Shown piece after piece: positions 1 to 7,456 of a DNA stretch of 64,000 bases (positions are counted from its first letter, which is position 1; the number at the start of each line of letters is the position of its first letter). This DNA is from Desulfosarcina alkanivorans (GTDB taxonomy: Bacteria; Desulfobacterota; Desulfobacteria; Desulfobacterales; Desulfosarcinaceae). The stretch covers positions 5,022,001 to 5,086,000 of the forward strand of contig NZ_AP021874.1 in the NCBI RefSeq assembly GCF_009688945.1, read 5' to 3'. The translations under genes were made by a program, and so were the position numbers. Under the pieces are notes generated by a model, which was not told the origin of the DNA, did not search any database, and saw only the letters and a list, made by a program, of their open reading frames with translations.

Positions 1-345
1 GGCGATGTGCTGGATTTTGGCGCCATTCAACTCCTGGCGATTCATGCGCCGGGCCACCTGGACGATCATTATTGTTTTCTGGAAACGAAGACGGGAACGC
101 TCTTTTCCATCGATATCGATTTCACCGGGTTCGGTCCCTGGTACGGCAGCCCGGAAGGCGATATCAACCGGTTTCGCGAGAGTGTGACGATGCTTCGCAG
201 CCTGACCTTCTACCTGATCTGCGCATCCCATAAAACGCCCATCCCCCGGGCCGATGCCGATGATTATTTCGACCGATACCTGAATGCCTTTGACCGGCAG
301 AAAATGGCGGTTTTTGACCTGTGCCGGCAGAGGGGATGGATTTAG
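1..345 (+). CDS. MBL-fold metallo-hydrolase, C-terminal part (gene starts before window)
   Basis: The reading frame is open from base 1, so the gene begins upstream of the window. The visible part has the metal-ligand stretch AIHAPGHLDDHYCF near its start, followed by IDIDFTGFGPWYG, in which the second Asp is a typical bridging metal ligand. This is the C-terminal half of a metallo-beta-lactamase fold of the glyoxalase-II-like hydrolase type; the substrate cannot be told. The frame closes at TAG 343-345 just after RQRGWI. A continuation that looks like the missing C-terminus lies in another frame (336-500), so the gene appears frameshifted. It is convergent with the reductase gene at 516-1098. 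Confidence 0.75.
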   Translation, partial: GDVLDFGAIQLLAIHAPGHLDDHYCFLETKTGTLFSIDIDFTGFGPWYGSPEGDINRFRESVTMLRSLTFYLICASHKTPIPRADADDYFDRYLNAFDRQKMAVFDLCRQRGWI

Positions 346-500
346 AGGCGATGGTGCGAAACTCCCCCTTCTACCGAAACCGGATGGCTGACGGGACCCT
401 CCAGCGCATTTTCGAAACCCAGATGATCCGCAAGAATCTGGCGAAGCTGGCCAATGAGCATCGTATCGTCCGGGGAAAAGGCCGCTATCGCGCCGCCTGA
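336..500 (+). CDS. Out-of-frame C-terminal continuation of the MBL-fold hydrolase
   Basis: Reading from ATG 336 gives 54 residues (MDLEAMVRNSPFYRNRMADG, then a helix containing QMIRKNLAKL and the ending GKGRYRAA). This resembles the helical C-terminus expected after the MBL domain. It overlaps the upstream stop and sits in frame 3, while the main part is in frame 1. One extra base in the G run at 332-335 would join the two without a gap. It is therefore more likely the end of the same gene than a separate small gene. A true frameshift and a sequencing indel cannot be told apart here. Confidence 0.45.
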   Translation: MDLEAMVRNSPFYRNRMADGTLQRIFETQMIRKNLAKLANEHRIVRGKGRYRAA

Positions 501-515
501 TCCGGATTGACGGAA

Positions 516-1098
516 CTACCGCCGCAACGCGCTGTCCATGTCCCCGGCCAGTTTGCGGGCGGCGGCGCGGGCATCTTCTCCCAGGGCTTCCGGGGGCGGT
601 GCAGAAGGGGATGACGGTCTGGTTCACGACCCGGGCCTTGCAAAAATTGCTCATCCGCCGGAAGACCGTCTGGATAACATCGGCGTTTCCTTCCACCGGA
701 CCGGCGCAGGTCACCAGCAGGGCGGTGGGTTTGCCGGCGATGAGAGAGCGGTGGCGGGGGGTCCCGAAACCGGCGACCAGACACACGTGGCGATCGATGA
801 GCGCCTTCATCTGGGCAGGAAAGTCCCAGCAATAGAGCGGGCTGCTGTAAATCAAGGCATCGGCGGCCATCATGCGTTCGAATACGGCATTGGCGTCATC
901 CTCCTGCACGCAGCCGGGCCGATCCGTTTTTTTCCGGCAGACCTCGCATCCCTGGCAGCCGCTGACCTTCATGGCGGGAACGACCAGCCGTGTCACCTGA
1001 TGCCCATGCCTGGCGACCCGTTCCTTTTCCACCATATCCAGCACCCTAGCCGTGTTGCTCTTTTCACGGGGGCTGCCCAGCAGGGTCAGGACATTCAT
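516..1098 (-). CDS. NADPH-dependent FMN reductase / iron-sulfur flavoprotein-like, apparent frameshift
   Basis: The protein starts MNVLTLLGSPREKSNT, the usual flavodoxin-like FMN-binding start of the NADPH-dependent FMN reductase family. It carries C48, C51, C54 and C63 (CxxCxxCx8C), resembling the compact cysteine motif of iron-sulfur flavoproteins. SSPLYCWDFPAQMKALIDR is the family's typical mid-section. After IPFCTAP the frame breaks. Deleting one G from the run at 592-596 restores the ending PEALGEDARAAARKLA and a stop at 516-518; as given, the first frame stays open to the left edge of the window. Its ATG overlaps the stop of the upstream ligase gene by four bases, so the two are probably translationally coupled. 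A role in electron transfer is inferred. Confidence 0.7.
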
Positions 1099-2612
1099 GC
1101 ATTTTCTCCCCCGTAAAGGGCCTTCACCGCCGCCCGGTCGATGCGGCCGTCGGTTTCCGGCAGGGATTCCACGAACTGCACGTATTGGGGCTTTTTGAAA
1201 CGGGCGATGCGCCCACCGACAAAGTCGATCAGCTCCTTTTCGGTGAGTTGCATGTTGGCTTTCAACACACAGACCGCTTTGATGCCTTCTTTCCATCTGG
1301 GATCCGGAACACCGAACACCATGGTCCGTTCGACCGCCGGGTGGTCGAGAATGACTTTTTCCACCTCGGCCGGATAGACGTTTTCGCCGCCGGGCTTAAT
1401 CAGCTCTTTTTCCGGTTTGCGGCCGGCGTACCACAGGAAGCCGTCTTCGTCGAAGCGGCCCAGGTCGCCGGTGTGATGCCGCCCGTTGCGGAAGGTGTGG
1501 GCATTGTCTTCCTCCAGATGCCAATAGCCTTTGAACACCATGGGGCCCTTGAGGGTGATTTCACCGACCTGACCCGTCGCCACGGGATTGTCAGCGTCAT
1601 CTACCAGGGCCACCAGGCCCATGGGAATGGGGCGGCCGGCGGAACCGGGCCGGTCATCATAACGGCCCATGGTGGTGAGGCAGGAGGTCTCCGTCTGACC
1701 GTACATGTTGTAGAAACAACCCCCGGTCGTCCGCTGGTATCGTTCGATGGTTTCCGGTCCATCCAGTCCCATGACCGCCCTCAGGGACGTAATGTCGTCC
1801 CCGGATTTTTGCTGAGCGTCGAGGATGGCGCCCAGAATCGGTGAAAAATCGAATAACACGGACACTTTTTCAGACTGGATCAGGGAGACGGCCCGTTCAG
1901 CGTCAAACCGGCTCATATTGACGTTCAGGGCGCCGGCGTGAAAGGCGTTGACGGCCATGAACAGGCCGGCCACGTGGAACAGGGGCAGCAGGTTCAAATG
2001 GACGTCGGAATCAGACAGACCGAAACAGTGGTTGAGGTGCAGGCTGGCACACAGCAGGTTGGCGTGGCTCACCAGCGCACCCCGCGGCCGGCCGGCCACC
2101 GCAGCCGTGTGGATGATCACCAGGCCGGCATCGGCGGCGACGTCGGTGCCGGAAAAGGGCGTGTCAACCATCAGCCCGGCGAAACCATCGAACGGACCGG
2201 CGTCGGTCAGGTTGGCCATGCGCCTGACCGAAGGTAGCGAACTGCGAATACCTTGCACCATCTCAGCGAATTCATCATCGACAAACACCATGGCCGGTGC
2301 CCCATCACTGAGATTAAAGGCCACCTCGTCTTCAGAAAGGCGCCAGTTGACCGGCAGCACAATGGCCCCCAGCGCGGCGGCGGCACCAACCACCTGGAAA
2401 AAGGCCAGGCTGTTTTTTCCCACAACGCCAATCCGGTCTCCGGTTTTTATCCCGGCCTGCTGCAGGCCTGCAGCCAGTCGATCCACCCGGGTTTTGAACT
2501 GTTCAAAGGTGACGGCTTCGCCGGTATCGGACTCAAGCCATGCCGTCCGGTTCCGGAAGCATCCGGCGTTGCGTCGGATCAGATCATAAAGGGAAAAATC
2601 ATAGAGCCCCAT
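1095..2612 (-). CDS. Class I adenylate-forming ligase (acyl-CoA synthetase-like)
   Basis: This is an AMP-binding enzyme expected to activate a carboxylic acid as acyl-AMP and then acyl-CoA. ATG 2612 is preferred because AAGGAG lies eight bases upstream; it gives 505 residues. An upstream TTG at 2642 is less likely. Family landmarks are YNMYGQTETS, HHTGDLGRFDEDGF, and ELIKPGGENVYPAEVE. Two core motifs deviate: the P-loop reads HTAAVAGRPRG instead of the usual SGTTGxPKG, and the C-terminal catalytic-lysine motif reads PETDGRIDR, with Arg where Lys is expected. The true substrate is unknown. The gene lies near the 3' end of the liv operon after uspA and overlaps the reductase gene by four bases. 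Confidence 0.85.
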   Translation of the reverse strand: MGLYDFSLYDLIRRNAGCFRNRTAWLESDTGEAVTFEQFKTRVDRLAAGLQQAGIKTGDRIGVVGKNSLAFFQVVGAAAALGAIVLPVNWRLSEDEVAFNLSDGAPAMVFVDDEFAEMVQGIRSSLPSVRRMANLTDAGPFDGFAGLMVDTPFSGTDVAADAGLVIIHTAAVAGRPRGALVSHANLLCASLHLNHCFGLSDSDVHLNLLPLFHVAGLFMAVNAFHAGALNVNMSRFDAERAVSLIQSEKVSVLFDFSPILGAILDAQQKSGDDITSLRAVMGLDGPETIERYQRTTGGCFYNMYGQTETSCLTTMGRYDDRPGSAGRPIPMGLVALVDDADNPVATGQVGEITLKGPMVFKGYWHLEEDNAHTFRNGRHHTGDLGRFDEDGFLWYAGRKPEKELIKPGGENVYPAEVEKVILDHPAVERTMVFGVPDPRWKEGIKAVCVLKANMQLTEKELIDFVGGRIARFKKPQYVQFVESLPETDGRIDRAAVKALYGGENA

Positions 2613-2690
2613 GGGTTTCGCTCCTTGTGCTGTTTTCAACAATCCTGCATCGCCGCCCGTTTTATGTGGCAGGAAGAACAGCCCGCCGCC

Positions 2691-2730
2691 ATGAGGAGGG
2701 GGGCTCCCCTTGCAGGCAGCGCCTCCTCAT
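2691..2730 (-). other. Intra-operon stem-loop between uspA and the ligase
   Basis: Perfect 9-bp arms ATGAGGAGG (2691-2699) and CCTCCTCAT (2722-2730) enclose a GC-rich loop that can itself pair. No T run follows on the minus strand, so it is not a standard terminator. It sits in the 163-base spacer between uspA and the adenylate-forming ligase and could affect mRNA stability or processing. Confidence 0.5.
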
Positions 2731-2775
2731 CCACCGTTTGCAGATGCATTGGCCGGATGGGGTTGCAGTCGCAGG

Positions 2776-3168
2776 TTATTTGATGGTGGTCACCGGGCAG
2801 GCCGCTTTCAAAATGATGTATTGTGCCGTTGAGCCGAGAAGCAATTTCCGGGTCCTGGATTTTTTCTCGATGCCCACGAAAATCTGGTCGATATGGTTCT
2901 CCCTGGAAAAAATAACGACATCCTCCCCCGGGGAAAGGCCTCTTGCCATCTCGTTGACCTCGTGGTCGACGCCAGCCGCGTCAAGCTGTTGCCGAACCCG
3001 TTTCAACTCCTTGTTTACCCGCGCGATGTCTTCCGGTTTCTCGCTGTGGCCGCCTTCCATGCTGGTGATGACAAACACCTTGGCACTGAAGGTCGATGCC
3101 TGTCTGATCGCCAGATCAAGGGCCATCTTTGATTCTGTCGAACCGTTGTAGGCAACGAGAAATTTCAT
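2776..3168 (-). CDS. Universal stress protein, single UspA domain
   Basis: The 130-residue protein starts MKFLVAYNGSTESKMAL, the first beta strand and nucleotide-contacting region of the UspA fold. It has the ATP-binding signature G-2x-G-9x-G(S/T) in degenerate form at GIEKKSRTRKLLLGSTA and ends ACPVTTIK. ATG 3168 is chosen over an upstream start at 3219 because the family begins at this strand. It follows livF with a short gap and is probably co-transcribed with the liv operon. The specific role is unknown. Confidence 0.85.
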   Translation of the reverse strand: MKFLVAYNGSTESKMALDLAIRQASTFSAKVFVITSMEGGHSEKPEDIARVNKELKRVRQQLDAAGVDHEVNEMARGLSPGEDVVIFSRENHIDQIFVGIEKKSRTRKLLLGSTAQYIILKAACPVTTIK

Positions 3169-3215
3169 AGTTGTATGCCCTTTCTCCATCGGCGTGGCGC
3201 AGTGATCGGTACCGG

Positions 3216-4034
3216 TCACATCCAGCGCTTTCGCCGCTTATAGGACTTGACTTCCTTGAATGATTTGCGGCCACCGCCCTGGGTGAGTCCCATGTAGAAT
3301 TCCTTCACATCCGGATTGTCCTGGAGCGCTTTGGATGTTCCCTCCAGGACAATCTTGCCCGACTCCATGATGTAGGCGTAGTCGGACATTTCCAGTGCAA
3401 TTCGTGCGTTTTGTTCCACCACCAGAATGGTGGTGCCCATTTCCCGGTTGATGGTTTGCACGTTATCGAAAATCTCTTTGACCAGCAACGGGGCCAGGCC
3501 AAGCGACGGTTCGTCCAGCATGAGCATTGTCGGGGCTGCCATCAGTGCCCGGGCGATGGCGATCATCTGCTGCTCGCCGCCCGAACAATATCCGGCCAGG
3601 CGGTTGGTGATTTTGGACAGCCGCGGGAAGTGATCATACATCAAGCGGTGATCGGCCTTTATTTTCTGTGATCCGTCCTTGCGGGTGATGGAGCCCACAC
3701 GGATATTTTCATCCACGGTCAGATGCTTGAATACCCGGCGGCCCTCGGGCACCATGACGGCGCCCAGTTTGACCACCCGTGTCCCCAGCACATTGGTGAT
3801 GTCCTGCCCGGCAAACTTGATGTAGCCGTCGCGGATGAAGCCGTTTTCCGGCTTCAGCAGGCCGCTGATGGCCCGCAAGGTGGTTGTCTTGCCGGCGCCG
3901 TTGGTGCCCAGCAGTGCGACGATGCTCCCCTGCCGGACATTCAGGCTGACACCGCGCAGCACCTGGATAATGTCGTTGTAGACCACTTCGATGTTGTTGA
4001 CTTCCAGCAGGCGTTGGTTTTCTTGTTTATCCAT
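3216..4034 (-). CDS. livF: Branched-chain-type ABC transporter ATP-binding protein LivF
   Basis: This is one of two ATPase subunits of the transporter encoded here, acting at the inner face of the cytoplasmic membrane. Walker A is GTNGAGKTT (43-51), the signature is SGGEQ (150-154) and Walker B is LMLDEP (170-175). At 272 residues it is longer than the usual 235-250 because of a basic tail after residue 250 ending YKRRKRWM. It comes after livK across a 137-base spacer containing a long perfect palindrome. The transported compound may be a branched-chain amino acid or another carboxylate. Confidence 0.93.
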   Translation of the reverse strand: MDKQENQRLLEVNNIEVVYNDIIQVLRGVSLNVRQGSIVALLGTNGAGKTTTLRAISGLLKPENGFIRDGYIKFAGQDITNVLGTRVVKLGAVMVPEGRRVFKHLTVDENIRVGSITRKDGSQKIKADHRLMYDHFPRLSKITNRLAGYCSGGEQQMIAIARALMAAPTMLMLDEPSLGLAPLLVKEIFDNVQTINREMGTTILVVEQNARIALEMSDYAYIMESGKIVLEGTSKALQDNPDVKEFYMGLTQGGGRKSFKEVKSYKRRKRWM

Positions 4035-4105
4035 AGCAGCGTTTTGTTAGACGGTCCTGAACGGTTTTGCCCGCATTGCCTGCGGGTGTGGTTGCCGCCC
4101 CTTTG

Positions 4106-4135
4106 CTGCCGCCGATGCCCGGGCATCGGCGGCAG
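4106..4135 (-). other. Perfect 30-bp palindrome in the livK-livF spacer
   Basis: Arms CTGCCGCCGATGCCC and GGGCATCGGCGGCAG are exact reverse complements with no spacer, so the RNA would form a very stable hairpin with a minimal loop. On the minus strand it follows the livK stop. A T run (seven T) precedes it rather than follows it, so it is not a classic terminator. A stable hairpin just after a binding-protein gene is a common way to protect the upstream mRNA and give more binding protein than ATPase. Confidence 0.7.
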
Positions 4136-4171
4136 TAAAAAAAGGAGGCGAGCAAGAAACGTGCTGGACGG

Positions 4172-5395
4172 CTATTGGATCTTGCCGGTGTACTCGGGAA
4201 TGAACGGTGCCCCCACCGAGTGGAAGACGCCGTCTTTGACCGCGTACAGCTGCAGGGTGTCCACGCCGGCGCGGTCGGTCTTGGAATAGGTCACCGGGCC
4301 CACCGTGGTGACCGGATAAAAGGCATTCATGCCGTTCATGGCCAGCAGTTCCGCATAGAGGTTTTCTTTCGTGATCTTCACGCCCTTGGCTTTGGCGCGC
4401 AGGATACATTCGGCGGCCACCTGGGCCACCATGACCCCGTTGGCGTAATTGTGCGAATTGGCAGCCTTGTCATCGCGTCCGTACTTCTCGGCCAGGGCGA
4501 TCTGGGCATCCGTTCCCACACCGGGCTCGGAGGTAACGATGTAGGATGTCGTCCAGTAGAAGTTTTCTGCGGCCGGTCCGGCCAGGGATACCAGGTCGTT
4601 GCCGCCCGTGTAATGGCATCCCGTGAAAGTGATCTTTCCCTTCTCTCCAAAAGCGGTCGCGACCAGATCCAGGCGGCTGGCATCCTTGAGCAGGGTGGCA
4701 ACCGGGGACTGGATGGTCTGGCTGATGACGTACTGGACGCCTTTGCTCTTCAGGCGCTGCAGCGTGGCGGTGTTGTCCAGGTCTTTGCCGTGCTCGACCA
4801 CTTCGACGATTTCCATGTCGAGGCCGGCGGCAACCGCTTTTTCCACATCAGATACAGGGCCCCGGCCAAAGGCCGACGGATGAATGTACATGGCCACTTT
4901 GGGGGTGCCCCCCTCGTGATGTTTGACGATATATTCGGCCAGTCCGATGGCCTGGGCCGAATAGGAGGCAATGGGCAAAAAGATATAACTGGAGCCTTCC
5001 AGGTTGCCGGCATGGAAGGAGGCCGGGATGGTGGGCATTTTCTCTTCGTCAAAATCTTTTTTCAAGGCCAGGGTGCTGCCGGTGGAGTAGTTGAGATAAA
5101 AAACAATGTCCTGATCCAAAAAATCTTCGAAATTCCGCTTGGTGACATCGGTTTTGTACTGGTCGTCCCGGATGGTGCATTCGATTTTGTCATTGCCTAA
5201 AATTTTCATGTCGTTGACATAATGGAAATAGTCTTCGACGCCCTTTGAATAGGGATCGCCTGCATCAGAGGTCGGTCCGGTGATGGCCAGGGACAGGCCC
5301 AGTTTGTACGTCTCGGCCTGAACCTGGACGGTAAATGCAAAAAAAACCATAAATGTCAGTGAAAAAACAACGGCCATTCTTTTCCTGTTTCCCAT
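4172..5395 (-). CDS. livK: ABC transporter periplasmic substrate-binding protein, LivK type
   Basis: ATG 5395 is chosen because an AAGGGGGG ribosome site lies just upstream; it gives 407 residues. The start MGNRKRMAVVFSLTFMVFF, ending AFTVQVQA, is a signal peptide, and the mature protein begins ETYKLGLSLAITGPTSD. This is a type I periplasmic binding fold of the leucine/isoleucine/valine (Peripla_BP_6) family, expected to capture the substrate and hand it to LivHM. It lies between livM and livF. The ligand cannot be deduced; such proteins also bind amides, urea, or aromatic and fatty-acid-like carboxylates. Confidence 0.9.
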   Translation of the reverse strand: MGNRKRMAVVFSLTFMVFFAFTVQVQAETYKLGLSLAITGPTSDAGDPYSKGVEDYFHYVNDMKILGNDKIECTIRDDQYKTDVTKRNFEDFLDQDIVFYLNYSTGSTLALKKDFDEEKMPTIPASFHAGNLEGSSYIFLPIASYSAQAIGLAEYIVKHHEGGTPKVAMYIHPSAFGRGPVSDVEKAVAAGLDMEIVEVVEHGKDLDNTATLQRLKSKGVQYVISQTIQSPVATLLKDASRLDLVATAFGEKGKITFTGCHYTGGNDLVSLAGPAAENFYWTTSYIVTSEPGVGTDAQIALAEKYGRDDKAANSHNYANGVMVAQVAAECILRAKAKGVKITKENLYAELLAMNGMNAFYPVTTVGPVTYSKTDRAGVDTLQLYAVKDGVFHSVGAPFIPEYTGKIQ

Positions 5396-5464
5396 TTTCC
5401 CCCCCTTTTTTGATGGTTGAGCGTTTATTTGTGGGCTGAACAAACCGGATATGTTCACGTTGGA

Positions 5465-6559
5465 TCAGTATCGGAACGGCCAAAGCTTGGTATAGGAGCG
5501 GACGATGCGCCACCAGTTCGCGATCCCCCTCGGTTCAAACATTAAAAACAGGACGATCACGAGGCCGAAAGATAACGGTTTCAAGGCCGTGGCCAGATTC
5601 CAGTCTGACGGCAATATCTTGCCGGCATGCTCGGCAAGGGTTTCCACCTGGAGCTCGAGGGCGATGATCGCCGCCGGGCCCCAGAATGACCCGTTGAGGG
5701 TTCCCAGGCCGCCCACGATGGCCATGGCAAGATAGGTGATCGAATGGTGCAGGGTAAAGGATTCAAACCCGACACCCCGGTACACATAGGCGTGCAGGGC
5801 GCCGGCCACACCTGCAAAAAAACCGCCCAGACCGAATGCATATACTTTGGTCAGGCCGGGATGCATGCCCATGGCATCTGCGGCCCGGTCATTGTCCCGC
5901 ACGGCACTCAGGCAGCGCCCGTAGCGGGTCCTGAGAAGATTTCGCACCAGGAATCCCGAAATGACCACCACCACCAGAAGCACATAATACCAGAAGAGAT
6001 AGTGATCCTTTCTTCCCAGTTTGCCGGTAAACCAGAAGACTCTGCTGATCGCGATCGTCTGCCCCTGGTTGAAGAACTCCAGAAAATTGATGGTCCAGGA
6101 AAAGATCATCTGGAAGCTCAGGGTGGCGATGGCCAGGTACAGATGTTTCAGCCGCATGGCCGGAAGGCCGACGATGGCCCCGAAAAGCGCGCCCATCAGC
6201 CCTGCAAGAACAATCATCAGCGGCCAGGCATGGGTTAAAATGACGTGGCTGTCACCCAGGGTCCTGGAAAAAGAAGCGACCGTGTATGCGCCGATACCCA
6301 CAAAAGCGGCATGACCGATGGAGATCAGGCCGGCAAAGCCGGTGACGATGTTAAGGCCGATAATCGCAACCATGGCAATGAGGATGTTGTCGATGACCAG
6401 CATGTATTTGTTGCTCAAGCTGAAAAGCAGGGGCCAGGCAAAAAGCAGAAACAGAAACAGGATGAGGATGGTCCGGTCCAAATGCGTAAAGAATATTCTC
6501 TGTTCGTCCTGGTATGACGTGAAATAGTTGCCGGTGGCTAACCAACGATTCGTTGACAT
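5465..6559 (-). CDS. livM: Branched-chain-type ABC transporter permease LivM
   Basis: The 364-residue integral membrane protein has about ten hydrophobic segments. The family stretch NIVTGFAGLISIGHAAFVGI lies near residues 85-105 and the cytoplasmic coupling region RYGRCLSAVRDNDRAADAMG lies mid-protein. It pairs with LivH to form the channel. A hydrophilic N-terminal extension of about 28 residues precedes the first membrane segment. It starts three bases after the livH stop, which suggests coupled translation. Confidence 0.93.
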   Translation of the reverse strand: MSTNRWLATGNYFTSYQDEQRIFFTHLDRTILILFLFLLFAWPLLFSLSNKYMLVIDNILIAMVAIIGLNIVTGFAGLISIGHAAFVGIGAYTVASFSRTLGDSHVILTHAWPLMIVLAGLMGALFGAIVGLPAMRLKHLYLAIATLSFQMIFSWTINFLEFFNQGQTIAISRVFWFTGKLGRKDHYLFWYYVLLVVVVISGFLVRNLLRTRYGRCLSAVRDNDRAADAMGMHPGLTKVYAFGLGGFFAGVAGALHAYVYRGVGFESFTLHHSITYLAMAIVGGLGTLNGSFWGPAAIIALELQVETLAEHAGKILPSDWNLATALKPLSFGLVIVLFLMFEPRGIANWWRIVRSYTKLWPFRY

Positions 6560-6562
6560 GAT

Positions 6563-7456
6563 CTATACCCGTTCGATTTCATGGATGCCGAACAGTCCGT
6601 GGGGCTTGAAAAGCAGGATGATTAACAGGATGATATAGGGCAACACTTCGGCTGTGCCGTTGAGTCCCCAGTTGCCGTCCAGGTAGCCGCTGGCAAACTG
6701 CTGGATCACCCCCATGATGACACCGGCAACCACCGCGCCCATGATGGAGTCCAGGCCTCCCAGAATGACGACGGGGAAAACTGTAATTCCAAAGGCCTGA
6801 AGGGTTTCAAAGTTGAGCCCGGTGATGTTGCCGATGATGGCCCCGGCAGCGGCGGCACTCAACCCGGCCGTGGCCCAGGCCAGGCCGAAGACCCGCGGCA
6901 CTGAAATGCCGACGGACATGGAGGCAAACTGGTCATCCGATACGGCCCGCATGGAGATGCCAACGGTGGATTTTTTAAAAAACCATGAGAATCCGCCGAT
7001 CATCAGGGCGGTTACGATGACGCCCACCAGCTGGGTCCAGGAGATGGACACGCCGCCAAAAGAGATCAGGTCCTGGGGCAGAAATTGGGGAAAAGAAAAG
7101 TTGACGGAGCCAAAGGGCGTCAGAAAAATCAGACCGTCGAGGATGGACATCAGCCCGATCGTGACCATGATGACGGAGATGATCGGTTCACCGATCAGCC
7201 GGCGTAAAAACACCCGTTCCACGCTCATCGCCAGGCAGAAGGTTATGGCCATGCTCAGCAGGAAAGACAGGTAAATCGGGATTCCCACCCATCCGGTCAG
7301 GGCGTAGGCGATAAATGCACCGGCAGCAATAATCTGCCCGTGGGCAATGTTGAGCACCTTGCTCGATTTGTAGATCAGGACAAATCCCAGCGCCGCCAGG
7401 GCATAGATGGAACCGACCACGATGCCGCTGACCACCAGTTGGAAAAAATAACTCAT
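6563..7456 (-). CDS. livH: Branched-chain-type ABC transporter permease LivH
   Basis: The 297-residue membrane protein has about eight hydrophobic segments. The typical start SGIVVGSIYALAALGFVLIY is followed by KVLNIAHGQII, equivalent to the conserved N-AHG element of LivH, and MRAVSDDQFASMSVG is the coupling-helix region. It forms the transmembrane channel with LivM. Its start overlaps the stop of the acyl-CoA ligase gene by one base (TGATG), so the two are very likely translated together. Confidence 0.93.
   Translation of the reverse strand: MSYFFQLVVSGIVVGSIYALAALGFVLIYKSSKVLNIAHGQIIAAGAFIAYALTGWVGIPIYLSFLLSMAITFCLAMSVERVFLRRLIGEPIISVIMVTIGLMSILDGLIFLTPFGSVNFSFPQFLPQDLISFGGVSISWTQLVGVIVTALMIGGFSWFFKKSTVGISMRAVSDDQFASMSVGISVPRVFGLAWATAGLSAAAAGAIIGNITGLNFETLQAFGITVFPVVILGGLDSIMGAVVAGVIMGVIQQFASGYLDGNWGLNGTAEVLPYIILLIILLFKPHGLFGIHEIERV

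Noticed and set aside
4175..5200. 341-codon open frame on the + strand opposite livK
   Set aside because: It is antisense to a clear LivK with signal peptide and family motifs. Its translation is low-complexity Gly/His/Arg-rich, as is usual for shadow frames in GC-rich DNA.
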